Below, piece by piece: positions 45,880-55,399 of a stretch of 64,000 nt of DNA. The stretch lies in the NCBI GenBank assembly GCA_021234155.1, contig JAJEKV010000006.1:25847756-25911755 (forward strand). Direction: 5' to 3'. Source of the stretch: Isoetes taiwanensis (Eukaryota > Streptophyta > Lycopodiopsida > Isoetales > Isoetaceae). Both the position numbers and the translations under genes were made by a program. The notes under the pieces were generated by a model, which worked only from the letters and a program-made list of their open reading frames with translations, ran no database searches and was not told the DNA's origin. The first letter of the stretch is position 1. Each line of letters starts with the position of its first letter.

Positions 45880-46230
45880 CGCGACAGTAATCGTTCTGTA
45901 ATTAATGTGAGCATTATGTAATAATTCTAAAGTGTCGTTGATGCTAAAATGGAGAAATCTTTTAACAGCACCCACAATACATATATCGGAATTTTCTCGG
46001 AATTATAATCAGGCCGTTCTATGCCAAGTATGGTGAACACCCAACTAAGGCTTTTGGAGAGTCTTAAATATCATACACGTTCATTTTCAAACCATGGACA
46101 TATCAGTAACGCTCAAATTATCTCCCCATCCAAGATATAGAAACCCATCCGGCTTTCAACATTGAAACCTTTCCAAATTTCCCTCCACTGAAAATAAAAT
46201 ATTTTTGGATAGACGTCTAAAATTTATTAG
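45880..46230. other. 3' flank of the MYB gene
   Basis: No gene seen. AATGTGAGCATTATGTAATAA at 45903 is a plausible 3' UTR/polyadenylation region (split motif: TATGTAATAA). Confidence 0.4.
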
Positions 46231-46239
46231 GGGTATTCA

Positions 46240-46735
46240 ATGGATGCGGCTATTTCTGTGGAAGAGCTCTTTTTGGAAGAAAATTCCTGTTATTGTTCTT
46301 CATCCGGGGTTTTTAGGGTTGGATTGCCGGAGTAATCTTGTTTTGCTCCATCCCAAATGGATGGCGTCTAAGATCTACTTCGGCTCTTGCTCCGGGCTGC
46401 TTCAAAACCATCGAATTCAGCTGTTCTGCTTCAAAAATTCAAAGAATACTTGTCCACTATGATCCCATTTAGAATGATCACGAATAGGTACAACAAAAAA
46501 CATATTTTTTTTTCCATTTGATCCATTAATGATTCTTTTCGTTCACAGGCCCTCCTTAGCTTTGGACAAATTTTGTGAAAAAAATCCCTTGATAACGCCC
46601 TTCGGAATGCAGAGTCTTTGCAGCATCAAGAGGTTTTTATCACAAGAGAAGACGCATATCAACTTCTTCGTGCATGTGAAAAGCAAAAGGATGCAAGCTG
46701 TGCGAGTGGATCATCTTATAGTTTTCTCTTAATAC
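46240..46735 (+). pseudogene. Decayed ORF, possibly an N-terminal PPR protein fragment
   Basis: One frame from ATG 46240 runs for about 165 codons with four stops. It begins MDAAISVEELFLEENSCYC and later contains LLRAASKPSNSAVLLQKFKE. Near its end SLDNALRNAESLQHQEVFIT is followed by REDAYQLLRACEKQKDA, which resembles the start of plant pentatricopeptide proteins (AL..., then Y..LL.AC...K). The frame is constant through the stops, so it decayed mainly by point mutation. The PPR assignment is tentative. Confidence 0.35.
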
Positions 46736-46849
46736 AAGTTTTTCTTATATGTTTCTCTTAGTTTTCTGGATTTTCTGGTGGACTATGATGCCCTCTTTTC
46801 TGATTCATTCGTCTACTTTTGACTGTTATCTACTTTTGGTTTTTCTTAG

Positions 46850-47150
46850 GTCTCGATGGCTGGCGCTGACAGAGATATGATTTAGCCCCTTATGCATTTC
46901 CTTATGCGAGCCCAACTGATTGTTTATAGCCATGGTGAGGTTCTTCTGGTCTCGCATACCAATACGGCTCAAGCTTGGGCGCATGAGGCCTCAGATAAGT
47001 GTAAGAGTTTTTATTGTTGTCTTTGCAACTCCCGCAACTGCGGAAATTTCTTTCATCGATTTCTTATTCTTTGATCGCAGAGGAACCATATGAATTGCAG
47101 CTGCAGAAATCGAAATGGGGCATTTTTTGCAGTACCATCACCATGGGCAG
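46850..47150 (+). other. Possible exons of unknown gene
   Basis: After a TTCTTAG acceptor (about 46850) one frame reads MRAQLIVYSHGEVLLVSHTN and TAQAWAHEASDK after one stop. A donor-like GTGTAAGAG follows. A second segment after GATCGCAG (about 47080) reads EEPYELQLQKSKWGIFCST with donor GGCAG/GTTGG. They precede the SEC-like exon on the same strand but do not match that protein as I know it. Confidence 0.25.
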
Positions 47151-47217
47151 GTTGGAAAATTTCTTTCTTTGATTAAATTTGCTGCTTGAAGTTCAATGAT
47201 GATGGTGGTTATGGCAG

Positions 47218-47334
47218 AGAACCGTGATGTTCTTGATGTGGCAAATTTCTGATTATGGACTGCCAGAGGACAAATTCCTGTTTGCATGTTTCAATCAGCT
47301 TATGCAAGATGCATCCTGAGATATTTAATACAAG
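47218..47334 (+). pseudogene. Exon remnant of a SECRET AGENT-type O-GlcNAc transferase
   Basis: After acceptor GGCAG (47217) the text reads ENRDVLDV; after one frame change DYGLPEDKFLFACFNQ; after a second, KMHPEIFNT, ending at donor GTATGTG (47335). These three pieces match in order a continuous region of plant SEC, the O-GlcNAc transferase catalytic domain (NRDVLD..., YGLPEDKFIFACFNQLYKMD, PEIFNTW). Two frameshifts in 117 bp make it non-functional. Neither the TPR region nor the remaining catalytic exons are visible nearby, so it is an isolated captured or decayed exon. The family match is unusually specific for such a short piece. Confidence 0.7.
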
Positions 47335-47339
47335 GTATG

Positions 47340-49850
47340 TGTTTCTGTTGCTCCCATGGAAGGTACTGCTATTTTTCAAGTCTTGTATTCAAGCCTTAGG
47401 GATGCTTTTGTTGCATTTGCATTCTCTTTTACGACAAAATGACAGGCAAATGCATAGACAGCGTATATGCTATGCTGTTCATCATCTATTTCCTTCATAT
47501 GTTTATTGCCAAATTCCCTGATGTTCTTACTTCCTGTGACAACGTTCTACACGTTCTAACAAAGGTAGATAAACTTGCAGATAGACAAAGGCATATTATT
47601 ATTTGCTACCTGATTGGCATATAAGGGTCAGTGTTTTTGCATAGTTCTGCAATCCTTTCCAGGCAGCCTGCAAAATATGTGCAATACAGGCGAGATTTTG
47701 ACTTTTAAAATAAATTCATCCTTACATGGAGCTGCCCGAACAAGGTAGAGACATCAGTATGGATCCATTTTGTACCATCTTATGAGGTAATCATGGTTGT
47801 TCAATGGCTATCATTTGTAGTTCATCTCATGATGCTCGTGGGTTTATTCAATATCTTGGCTTGCCAAAGACCACAAATACATGTATAGCGCGTAATGAGA
47901 AGGTACATGGTAACATCTGCACTGTGCAGGATGTTAGTCTGCCTACTACATTTGTTTTTGCTTACAAGCTCGTATTTTCTTATTCGAGTTATCCATATTA
48001 AAGGCAATACATTGCATTCGGAGTTTAAACATCAATGGTTCTACCTTATTATCCTTTTGCTTCGTATATTTTGGAAGGCAATTTTTTGCTTTTTTTAATT
48101 CTTTTGCATGGTGAGAATCATTGTGGAAAAGAATAAAAGAAAAAAACATCATGGAGACCATCAAATGTTTATTTGGAATTTGTAAGCATAACAGATGCCA
48201 GCATGCCTTTGAGAAAATTCTTGCCAAGCATTATGTTATCATTTTAAGGTCCTGTACAATAGCAGTTGCATTGGGACAAGAGAAATGAATCCACACTAGT
48301 GCATCAATAAGGTCACGTAAGCAAAACCACTATGAATTATTAGCTAGCTATTATGGTCATGTCTTTATGCAACTTTTCTTTGTTGATATTAGTTACAATG
48401 AGAGCTAAGATAAACCACAATGAATGTCGCGTTGGAAAGCCATAGGCATAAACTGAATCATGCAATTTTATCATGTTATTGTGGAGAAAAGTATGTATAA
48501 ACCAAGTAAATAAACTATCATGAGAAAGGATCATAATTAGCATATATAAGCTATACCCTGCACCTTTAACAACTTAAATGTGTTTGATCTACAAGCCTCA
48601 ATCTAAAGGCCACAAAGATATGTGAAACTTAAAATTATCTTTTGTTGCAGGATCCTTATAAACTGCCCTAACCCGTGTGTTAATCACAAGTAAAAAAAAA
48701 AAAACTTCGTAATGTTCTGGCAGTCATGCATCTAAGAAGCCAGATGCATGGCACCAGCATGCCACCAAGTTGGCCATTCCTTTAAACTTTAAAAGTTGGA
48801 TACCAAAGTGGCTTCTTGGGGAACATGAACAAGTGGGTCAACTCTCAACCTCCATCAGGACTATGCTACCATACATATCGAACTTGTCATAGTGATAATG
48901 GATCTTTGGTCCCTCCAGACGTGCTTTTGGATCTTACTATCAATGTATCTATCTCTAGACGAATCCCATATTGTCCTATTCGGGACACATCTCTCCCGTG
49001 AGGTCTTTATACATGTTCATGAGTTGTCTATATGAAGAATGTGTGAGTTGTCTATATGAGAATATACTTTCTTCGAGTAAAGTGTCTTTGAGAAGTTGTT
49101 GATTTGATGTATATAAAGAATTTAATATTTTTTTTGAAGCAACAGTACTTATCATCTTCAATCTTGTTGCATATTTTGCATATTCTTCTCATTAACAACC
49201 TTATCATCTTTATAGGGATCGACAACTATATGCTTTTGTCCCCTACCTAATTCATAGTTCTTGTAACAAGAAGGGAAAAGTCCCCTTGATGGTAAACTCT
49301 TACTTAATACTATTCCTTGTGTTCATATGTAACATGAAAGCAAAGTGCATAAGGAATTACGCTGGCAAATGCTTTTTTCAAGATTTTGATTGAAAGAAAA
49401 AGTTTTAGTAAAGAAAGTCAATTTTTTGGCACTCTATTGGAGCCAAGTGGCAAAATGTAAACCCTAACACATGAAATTACAACCTAGGCCAATTTTGGCT
49501 CCACCAAACCGATTTCACTTAGCGTTCACAACTCAAATTTGAAGATCGTCTTGGGCAAAGATGGCTTGCGATGCACCCAAACAACACTTGTGCATCGGAG
49601 GAGGAGCATCTACTCCAAAATGCCGAAGTGATAAAAAGACCTCGGGACCGGAGACAGTTCTTCAGGCGGGGTATTTTGAGTAGATTCATAGGCGCCTCAT
49701 CCGAAGTTAAACATCTAGATAAGTTAGTATGTTGTACTTCTAATAGAGCCATTCTAGAATCCATAGATCTGATTACGAACTCTAATTGTGAGTTAGATGC
49801 ATATGATTAAGAATAGTTGTTATTCGTGTGTTATTTATTATTTTATATTG
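47340..49850. other. Stretch without a recognisable gene
   Basis: AT-rich sequence. There is a weak splice-like exon at about 48650 (TTGTTGCAG then GATCCTTATAAAC) and an open 79-codon frame at 49571-49810 (MHPNNTCASEEEHLLQNAEV) that I cannot assign. Near 49436-49502 TTGGAGCCAAGTGG and CCAATTTTGGCTCCA form a short inverted repeat. The right part probably belongs to the decayed LTR element that follows. Confidence 0.4.
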
Positions 49851-49989
49851 ATATATGATGTTGGTTGATCTCATGCTTGCACCTCTTGTGTATTGGGAAG
49901 AAGGGTGGAAACCTAGTATCCATTACTTAGATGACGCTCCTAGTTTAGACCCATTAGTTCCCATTATATGCGGCTTGTGCATAGATGTG

Positions 49990-50275
49990 ATGCCCCATGA
50001 TGATATACGATATAAATACATATATTATACTACCATAGATAAGTTGTCTAAACAGGTTCATTTTCTTCTGTGTAAGTCAAATATGACTGCACCACAAGCA
50101 AGCACGATTTTCTTGAAGGAGATATTTAGGATTTATGGAATGCCAAATGCAATCATAACGGATAGGGATCCATTATTTTGCAGTCGGTTTTGGTCGAGAC
50201 TCATGAAAAATCTAGGCATGAGTTTAAAGTTCTCCGCAGCCTATCACCCTCAGATGGATGGCCAGACTGAGGTAG
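49990..50275 (+). pseudogene. Ty3-type integrase fragment
   Basis: Within an open 166-codon stretch (49858-50355) the part from about 50030 reads IDKLSKQVHFLLCKSNMTAP, then FLKEIFRIYGMPNAIITDRD with the second Asp of the DDE core, and FSAAYHPQMDGQTE. This order and spacing are those of Ty3/gypsy integrase. The zinc-binding HHCC part, the first Asp and everything after QTE are lost or scrambled. It is a small relic inside a repeat-rich block. An approximate repeat of 49861-49995 occurs at 50818-50940 (CCTCTTGTGTATTGGGAAG). Confidence 0.8.
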
Positions 50276-50379
50276 ATGTCGTCATACCATGCCATAAAGT
50301 GTTATACCTTGGGATACAACCCTTGGAGACCATTATATCATACATGTCCATCTAGATATATGAATATTACCCATGTTTC

Positions 50380-51545
50380 CACGTGGCAACACCCTAGTGA
50401 GCCCTATGGCCCATTAGATCCTAGCCCTAAAAGCATGGTCCGAAAAAGGGCGGGCCCTCTAAAATTTTCCTTTTAGGATCCTAGCCTTGGGGTATGCATT
50501 TGGACCAGCTTGTCATATTCCACCTTATCGCAGCCATCAAGCTTGAATCTTGAGCTCCCTTCTCAAGATTCGACTATGACGGACAACATGGATGCCTTCC
50601 ATGTGTAGAAACCAGGAGAAGGGTCCGATAAGTGTTGATTATGATAGCCAATGCATGCTTCTCGATAGATAGTAGGCCAGATTTGTATCTGTTCTTGGCC
50701 CTAAACGACCTCTAGAGCCCAAGAACCCTAATGATATCCAATCTAAAACAACCCCTAATCATGTAGGATTAGAGCAGATGGGTTAGATTTACATTTGTAT
50801 ATTTGGATTCATTATGACGATGTGGTTACACTGTGCGCCCCTCTTGTGTATTGGGAAGGGGGTCAGAGAGCCACAACCTTCTTAGTTGATGATCCTATAT
50901 TAACCTCATTAATTTCCAATGCGACCTATGCATAAGAGCCCCCCTAGCTATGGGTGGCAAGAATAGACTGGCTTATAAGGAAGGCTTCTCCAGTTACAAT
51001 TGACTCCCTTACATGTAGAGTCTACTGGGGGGACGATGTGAGCTATGCCTAATACTTTACCGCCGCGTGTAGGTAAGGTATGGGCTTGACACCTCGTATG
51101 TGGTGCATTGCCTCAGGGGTGTTCAAGTCATGTACGAGCAGTATTGTTGTTAGGTATGTCTAGTACAGTACGGGTAACACATTCACCAATGCTAGGTGGT
51201 GGCCATCCAGTATTGGAGTTCATGCAATAGGGCACTATATATAGAGATCTTTGAGGATGACAAAACGATTCTGCTCCAACACCAGTTATGAGCTTCTCTT
51301 GTCCTTAGCTCTTGCTTCTTGCTCCTGCTTTAGTCTTGCCCATGTCTTCGTGTTCTTGCTTTTGACCTTGTGAATGGTCTCGAGCCTTCTTGCTAATATG
51401 TTCTTGATTTGCTCTTCAGGCCATTGTACATATAATTCACGTATAGTACATCGATTCTAGTTTACATTCCTATTTCTCTTACACATTCTTATATCTAGCT
51501 CGTAGGCTCGTGACAGTTTGAAGCGGAATCCTTTATTCGGTTTGA
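50380..51545 (+). other. LTR-like region of a decayed retrotransposon
   Basis: The block has a TATA-like CACTATATATAGAG at about 51234 and a pyrimidine-rich leader (CTTGTCCTTAGCTCTTGCTTC). It ends near CTCGTAGGCTCGTGACA, just before an ORF start. This is the layout expected for an LTR (U3, TATA, R-U5). I did not find a second complete copy or a clear primer site, so the boundaries are open. Confidence 0.4.
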
Positions 51546-51570
51546 GCCAGCCCGAGAATTATTTTCCATC

Positions 51571-51930
51571 ATGGAAATACAATTGGCGAATATTATGCAA
51601 GAGGTAGAGAAGATTGTAGCATCGTTCTATCAGCACTATTCCGAGTTGAAGAGGAATGTTGAGCAACTTGATAATGAGCAGAGAGAAGTGCATTTGGATG
51701 GTCATCTAGAAGTTTTACATCGAATTCAAAATTCTATTTTAGCTCTTGACTTGCTTCTAGTTTTGGTTTCAATTCCATCCCAAGTTTTTGCTGCTTCCAC
51801 TGCTAATCCTAATTCTGCTTTTATTCATCATCCGCCTCGTGCTCTTGTTCTTGCACCTATCCTAGCTCTAAATTCAACCTCAAGCTTTGATTCTACCTTT
51901 AGTATGCCTTTGTTTCTGATGCTCTTCTAG
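51571..51930 (+). pseudogene. Gag-like N-terminal ORF after the LTR-like region
   Basis: 119 codons start with ATG at 51571. Residues 1-60 are a charged amphipathic helix (EVEKIVASFYQHYSELKRNV and EQLDNEQREVHLDGHLEVLH). The rest is hydrophobic and proline-rich, and it turns into simple-sequence-like Leu/Pro/Ser text. Position and coiled-coil character fit the start of a retrotransposon gag. No zinc knuckle is present. Downstream to 52200 only stops are found. Confidence 0.35.
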
Positions 51931-52217
51931 TTTACATCCCCGCTTTGATATAGTTCTTTGTCCTAATCCTGAGTGTGCACTTGCTTCTATGCATACTTCT
52001 GTTCCAGTTCTTGAGTATACTCATGCCTCTGATCCTCCACATGATCTAGATCCCGCTCCCATGCTAGATCCTACAATTTGAGTTCCAATATCAATCTCCA
52101 GTTATGTTTCAGATCTTACCCTTGCGTTAGACCTTGCCCCATATCTAGATTGCATTTCAGACAAAGATCTTGATATTGGTTCAACTCCTCATCTACATGT
52201 TAGCTTTCCTTGTACGT

Positions 52218-52340
52218 ATGCCAATTTTTGGGTGCTTGATCCTGGGGGTAAGAATTTTATGCCTCATTGGAGGGGAAGCCATGCCAATTTTTGGGTGTTC
52301 GATCCAGGGGGTAAGAATTTTATGCCTCACATCATCATTG
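52218..52340. repeat. 63-bp direct duplication
   Basis: ATGCCAATTTTTGGGTG at 52218 and 52281 starts two copies that share GATCC(T/A)GGGGGTAAGAATTT and TATGCCTCA. The period is 63 bp. The second copy ends in CATCATCATT-rich sequence. Confidence 0.9.
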
Positions 52341-52470
52341 GAGTGGAAGTCATCATCATTTGTATAAATATAAATATCCATGTATTTTTCATAGATTTTA
52401 TCAAATGTTTATTCTTCTTAAGATTTAGATTGATACAACGTTTATGATATTTAGAAAGCATTTAATTGAA

Positions 52471-52790
52471 GGGTGCCTGAACCCAATACATCTAATCCTC
52501 TCCATTTGGAATGGAGTCAGCCAGTACCTTATTCATGCAACCCTTCAAATCATTTGTAATCTATGAAAATTGAAACTTCTATTCTAGGGTGCCCCGAACG
52601 CGATATATCTAGTTTTCTCCATTTGGGATGGAGTCACCAAATTACCTTATTCACGCAACCCTTCAAATCATTTGTAATCTATGAAGATTGAAACTTCTAT
52701 TCTAGGGTGCATAAACCCGATACATCTTGTCCTCTCCATTTGGGATGGAGCCGCTGCACCTTGATCATGCATCCCTCAAGTTTTTAACAT
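52471..52790. repeat. Tandem repeat, period about 117 bp, 2.7 copies
   Basis: Units start GGGTGC at 52471, 52587 and 52705. They share CTCCATTTGGRATGGAGYC (a small palindrome CTCCATTTGGGATGGAG), CTTATTCAYGCAACCC, TTCAAATCATTTGTAATCTA and GAAACTTCTATTCTA. The third copy degenerates after about 85 bp. Units end in TTCTATTCTA, like LINE tails in this window. Confidence 0.9.
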
Positions 52791-53714
52791 ACTTTGAAGA
52801 TCTAATCTATTAGCATTTGGAGGCGTTTAACTCCAAAACCACAAAGATTAACAAATAGCAAAGATCCTACTTTATGAAGATAGACAAAACCCACGAGCCC
52901 AAAAACTCCGAAGGGAATGGGACAAAATAACAATGGAATGGAAAAATGAACCGAAGCGTTCCCGCCATATAATTGACGCCGTTCATCGACGCTCGACGTT
53001 GTTCAACGGCGACAAAGCCGATATGGCTTGACACCCGAGGCATGCCACGCCACTCGAGGGCATCGGATGCCCCGCGGATGCCCATAACGCCGTTAAACAA
53101 CGCCGGCCGTCGTTGAACGACATACTGTGCTTGTTTAATTTGTAGAAACTTGCTAGTTGGTTTTATATCTATAAGAAGTTGTACGTAACAATTCTAGCAC
53201 GTTCCCCATAAAAAACATAGGATAAACAAGATACATAAACAAAACAATACAAAATACATAAACAAACTTATTGTTTCCATTAATAAAAAAGCTTATACAT
53301 CATTTATGTCCATCCTGAGGATGTGACAACTACCAGCAACCACTTGCATCATTATCTGCACCATGATGCTGGTTTTGTCTTGCATTGGCTCGATGAGTTA
53401 TGCTACCAGTCGTTCTCCGCAGAACGCCGGATGTTAGTGAAATGAGAAGCTCCCTTTCATTCATCTTTGCCATGAGGGTGAAGGGAGGGTTCTCAGCTGA
53501 AAGCATTTGATCACTGGAGGCGGGAGAAACAGGGGGATTGCTGGAGGTGGCCTTGGAGGAGGAGGAGGAGAAGGAGGATTACTATTACACCTAATATATC
53601 AACGCTAATGTGGTCTTCAAATTGCCGCACTATTATAGCAAGACGAAGTAGGGCAAGAACACTCAAAAGGAAAGAATAACACGAGCTACTGAGGGATTAA
53701 CTTATAAAGTGGTA

Positions 53715-53740
53715 TTAGGGTTAGGGTTAGGGTTAGGGTT
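53715..53740. repeat. Short TTAGGG tract
   Basis: Four perfect TTAGGG units plus TT. It is too short to be an active telomere. The usual plant repeat is TTTAGGG, so the hexamer is noteworthy but may be chance. Confidence 0.9.
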
Positions 53741-53831
53741 CATATTTGGCAGAAAAAATTTTGTATTCATCAGACACGTCATTCAACAAGGTTTAGATCA
53801 GACACGTCTTTAAACGACGTTTCTTGTTACG

Positions 53832-54154
53832 TGCCATGACACCTGGCCCGCCAGCCTGGCGAGCCAGTAAGCCACGTGGGCAACCAGGGCACGTCAGATG
53901 TCATTAAACGACGTAAAGCGGACGTGGCATGACACGCAGGCCTGCCAGTGTGGCAATAGCAGCAGGCCACGCAAGCAGTCGCGACACGTGTCATGACACG
54001 TGGCCTGCCAGCTTGGCGAGCCATGACGTCCCGCGGGCACCCAGGGCACGTCAGATCAAATGGACGTCGTTTAACGATGTCTTACTGACGTGGCATGACA
54101 TGCAGGCCTGCTAGCTTGGCAACAGCAGCAGGCCACGCAAGCAGTTGCGACACG
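53832..54154. repeat. GC-rich tandem duplication, period 156 bp
   Basis: Two copies start at 53832 and 53988 with GTG(C/T)CATGACAC. They share GCCAGC(C/T)TGGCGAGCCA, GGGCACGTCAGAT, ACGTGGCATGACA(C/T)GCAGG and GCAGGCCACGCAAGCAGT. They lie between the GACGTCGTT motif clusters of the CACTA-like element. Open frames here reflect GC content. Confidence 0.85.
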
Positions 54155-54284
54155 TCAGCTCTGCATGACGTCGTTTAACGAAGTTGACGTCGTTGAAAGA
54201 CGTTGACGTCGTTTAAAGACGTAGTAACGTCGTTGATCAATGTTTGGACGTCGTTCAAGGTCGATGATCCCTTATAGTGAGTTA

Positions 54285-55375
54285 GGCATTCTTTTGTGCC
54301 ACGAAGTAGTGTTGGTGGCCCATAGGTAGAACACATACATTATCCTTGTATTTTCCTACCAGTTAAGCAATTGTATATTGCAGCAGAGACATTACATGAA
54401 GGCATTGAACTGATATACGGATTTTATGGTTAGGTATTATAATTCTGTATCAAATCCAGGATTGGCAGGGATGGTAGTCTTCCTGCAACAAGCATACGAA
54501 CTCTAGAAACCGCAAATATTGATGCAACTACAATATTGTAGAAGCTGTAAGGTGTCAGTTCAATGATATCTGCACTTTCAAGTGGTGGATGATCAATCTT
54601 AAAAGCTTAGCTATTTTTCTTGGTTTTTCATGTGGAGCCAGGTAATATATAAGGGAACTTTCTAGTTGGATGCATTGTAATGTAATCTCTACCAATCCAT
54701 GGAATATCATATGCATATGGTTTGATTTGGATAAAGAAGCTTTACATAATATCTTAGAGAAACTTAGAACTTAGAGGCAATTTGTAATGGGAATCCTTCA
54801 CATGGACTTATTTTAACACTAAGGGAACTTTCTAGTTGGATGCATGTAATCTCTACCGATCCATGGAATATCATATGCATTGGGATAAAGAGGGCGGGTA
54901 AAAGGTTTGTATTATTTAGTGACCAAAAGATAAAGAGGCTTTACTCAATATAATATCTTTTTATATAAATTGGTCTTAGAACTTTATCTTAGAATATTAC
55001 CATGTCCTTGATTTTTATTTTGGGAAAAAAATGAGAAAGTCCTTCAAGTATGGACTTATTTTAACACAAAAGTGGTAACCCTAACATGCTTTTACCTGGT
55101 TTTACATAAATCTATCTTGGCAATTTGATGTCCTTCACATGGACTTATTTTAACACAAACAAATGGTAAAATGGTAATTATGTTGCTTCGAATGGTATTA
55201 TGTTGCTTCCACGATTCTTACAAAGATAGTTATAGTATCCGCGCCTTGAAGAGGTACTACTCCTAGAATCTTTTGGCTAGTTGTCTTCGAAAAGCCAAAT
55301 TTCACGGGGAACATCACTAATGAGCAAAAGGGAACAATACCCCAACAACTCTATGATCCTCAAGGGACACGAGCA
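54285..55375. other. AT-rich stretch with a 170-bp duplication
   Basis: AAGGGAACTTTCTAGTTGGA occurs at 54651 and 54821, and each copy continues through TAATCTCTACC and CCATGGAATATCATATGCAT. A 21-bp text, CACATGGACTTATTTTAACA, appears at about 54799 and 55137 with a variant near 55045. No gene. Confidence 0.6.
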
Positions 55376-55399
55376 CTCATACCCCCACATGTAATGGTC

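Larger units (their letters stand above)
52960..54279. mobile_element. Probable CACTA-like non-autonomous element
   Basis: The right end, read on the minus strand from 54279, is CACTATAAGGGATCATCGAC, followed inwards by many GACGTCGTT(T/G)AA motifs. The outside triplet is AGT. Inverted variants (GCCGTTAAACAACG, GTCGTTGAACGAC) cluster at 52975-53125. Arrays of short subterminal motifs and a CACTA terminus are typical of EnSpm/CACTA elements. A matching left CACTA end with an AGT duplication was not found, so the left boundary (and thus the element) is tentative. No transposase is present. Confidence 0.45.

Noticed and set aside
51234-51248. CACTATATATAGAG as the missing left end of the CACTA-like element
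   Set aside because: It lacks the AGT flank, does not match CACTATAAGGG beyond seven bases, and fits better as a TATA box of an LTR-like region.
53827-54114. GC-rich open frames on both strands around 54 kb
   Set aside because: They follow from base composition and a tandem duplication; the translations are repetitive Cys/Arg/His text.
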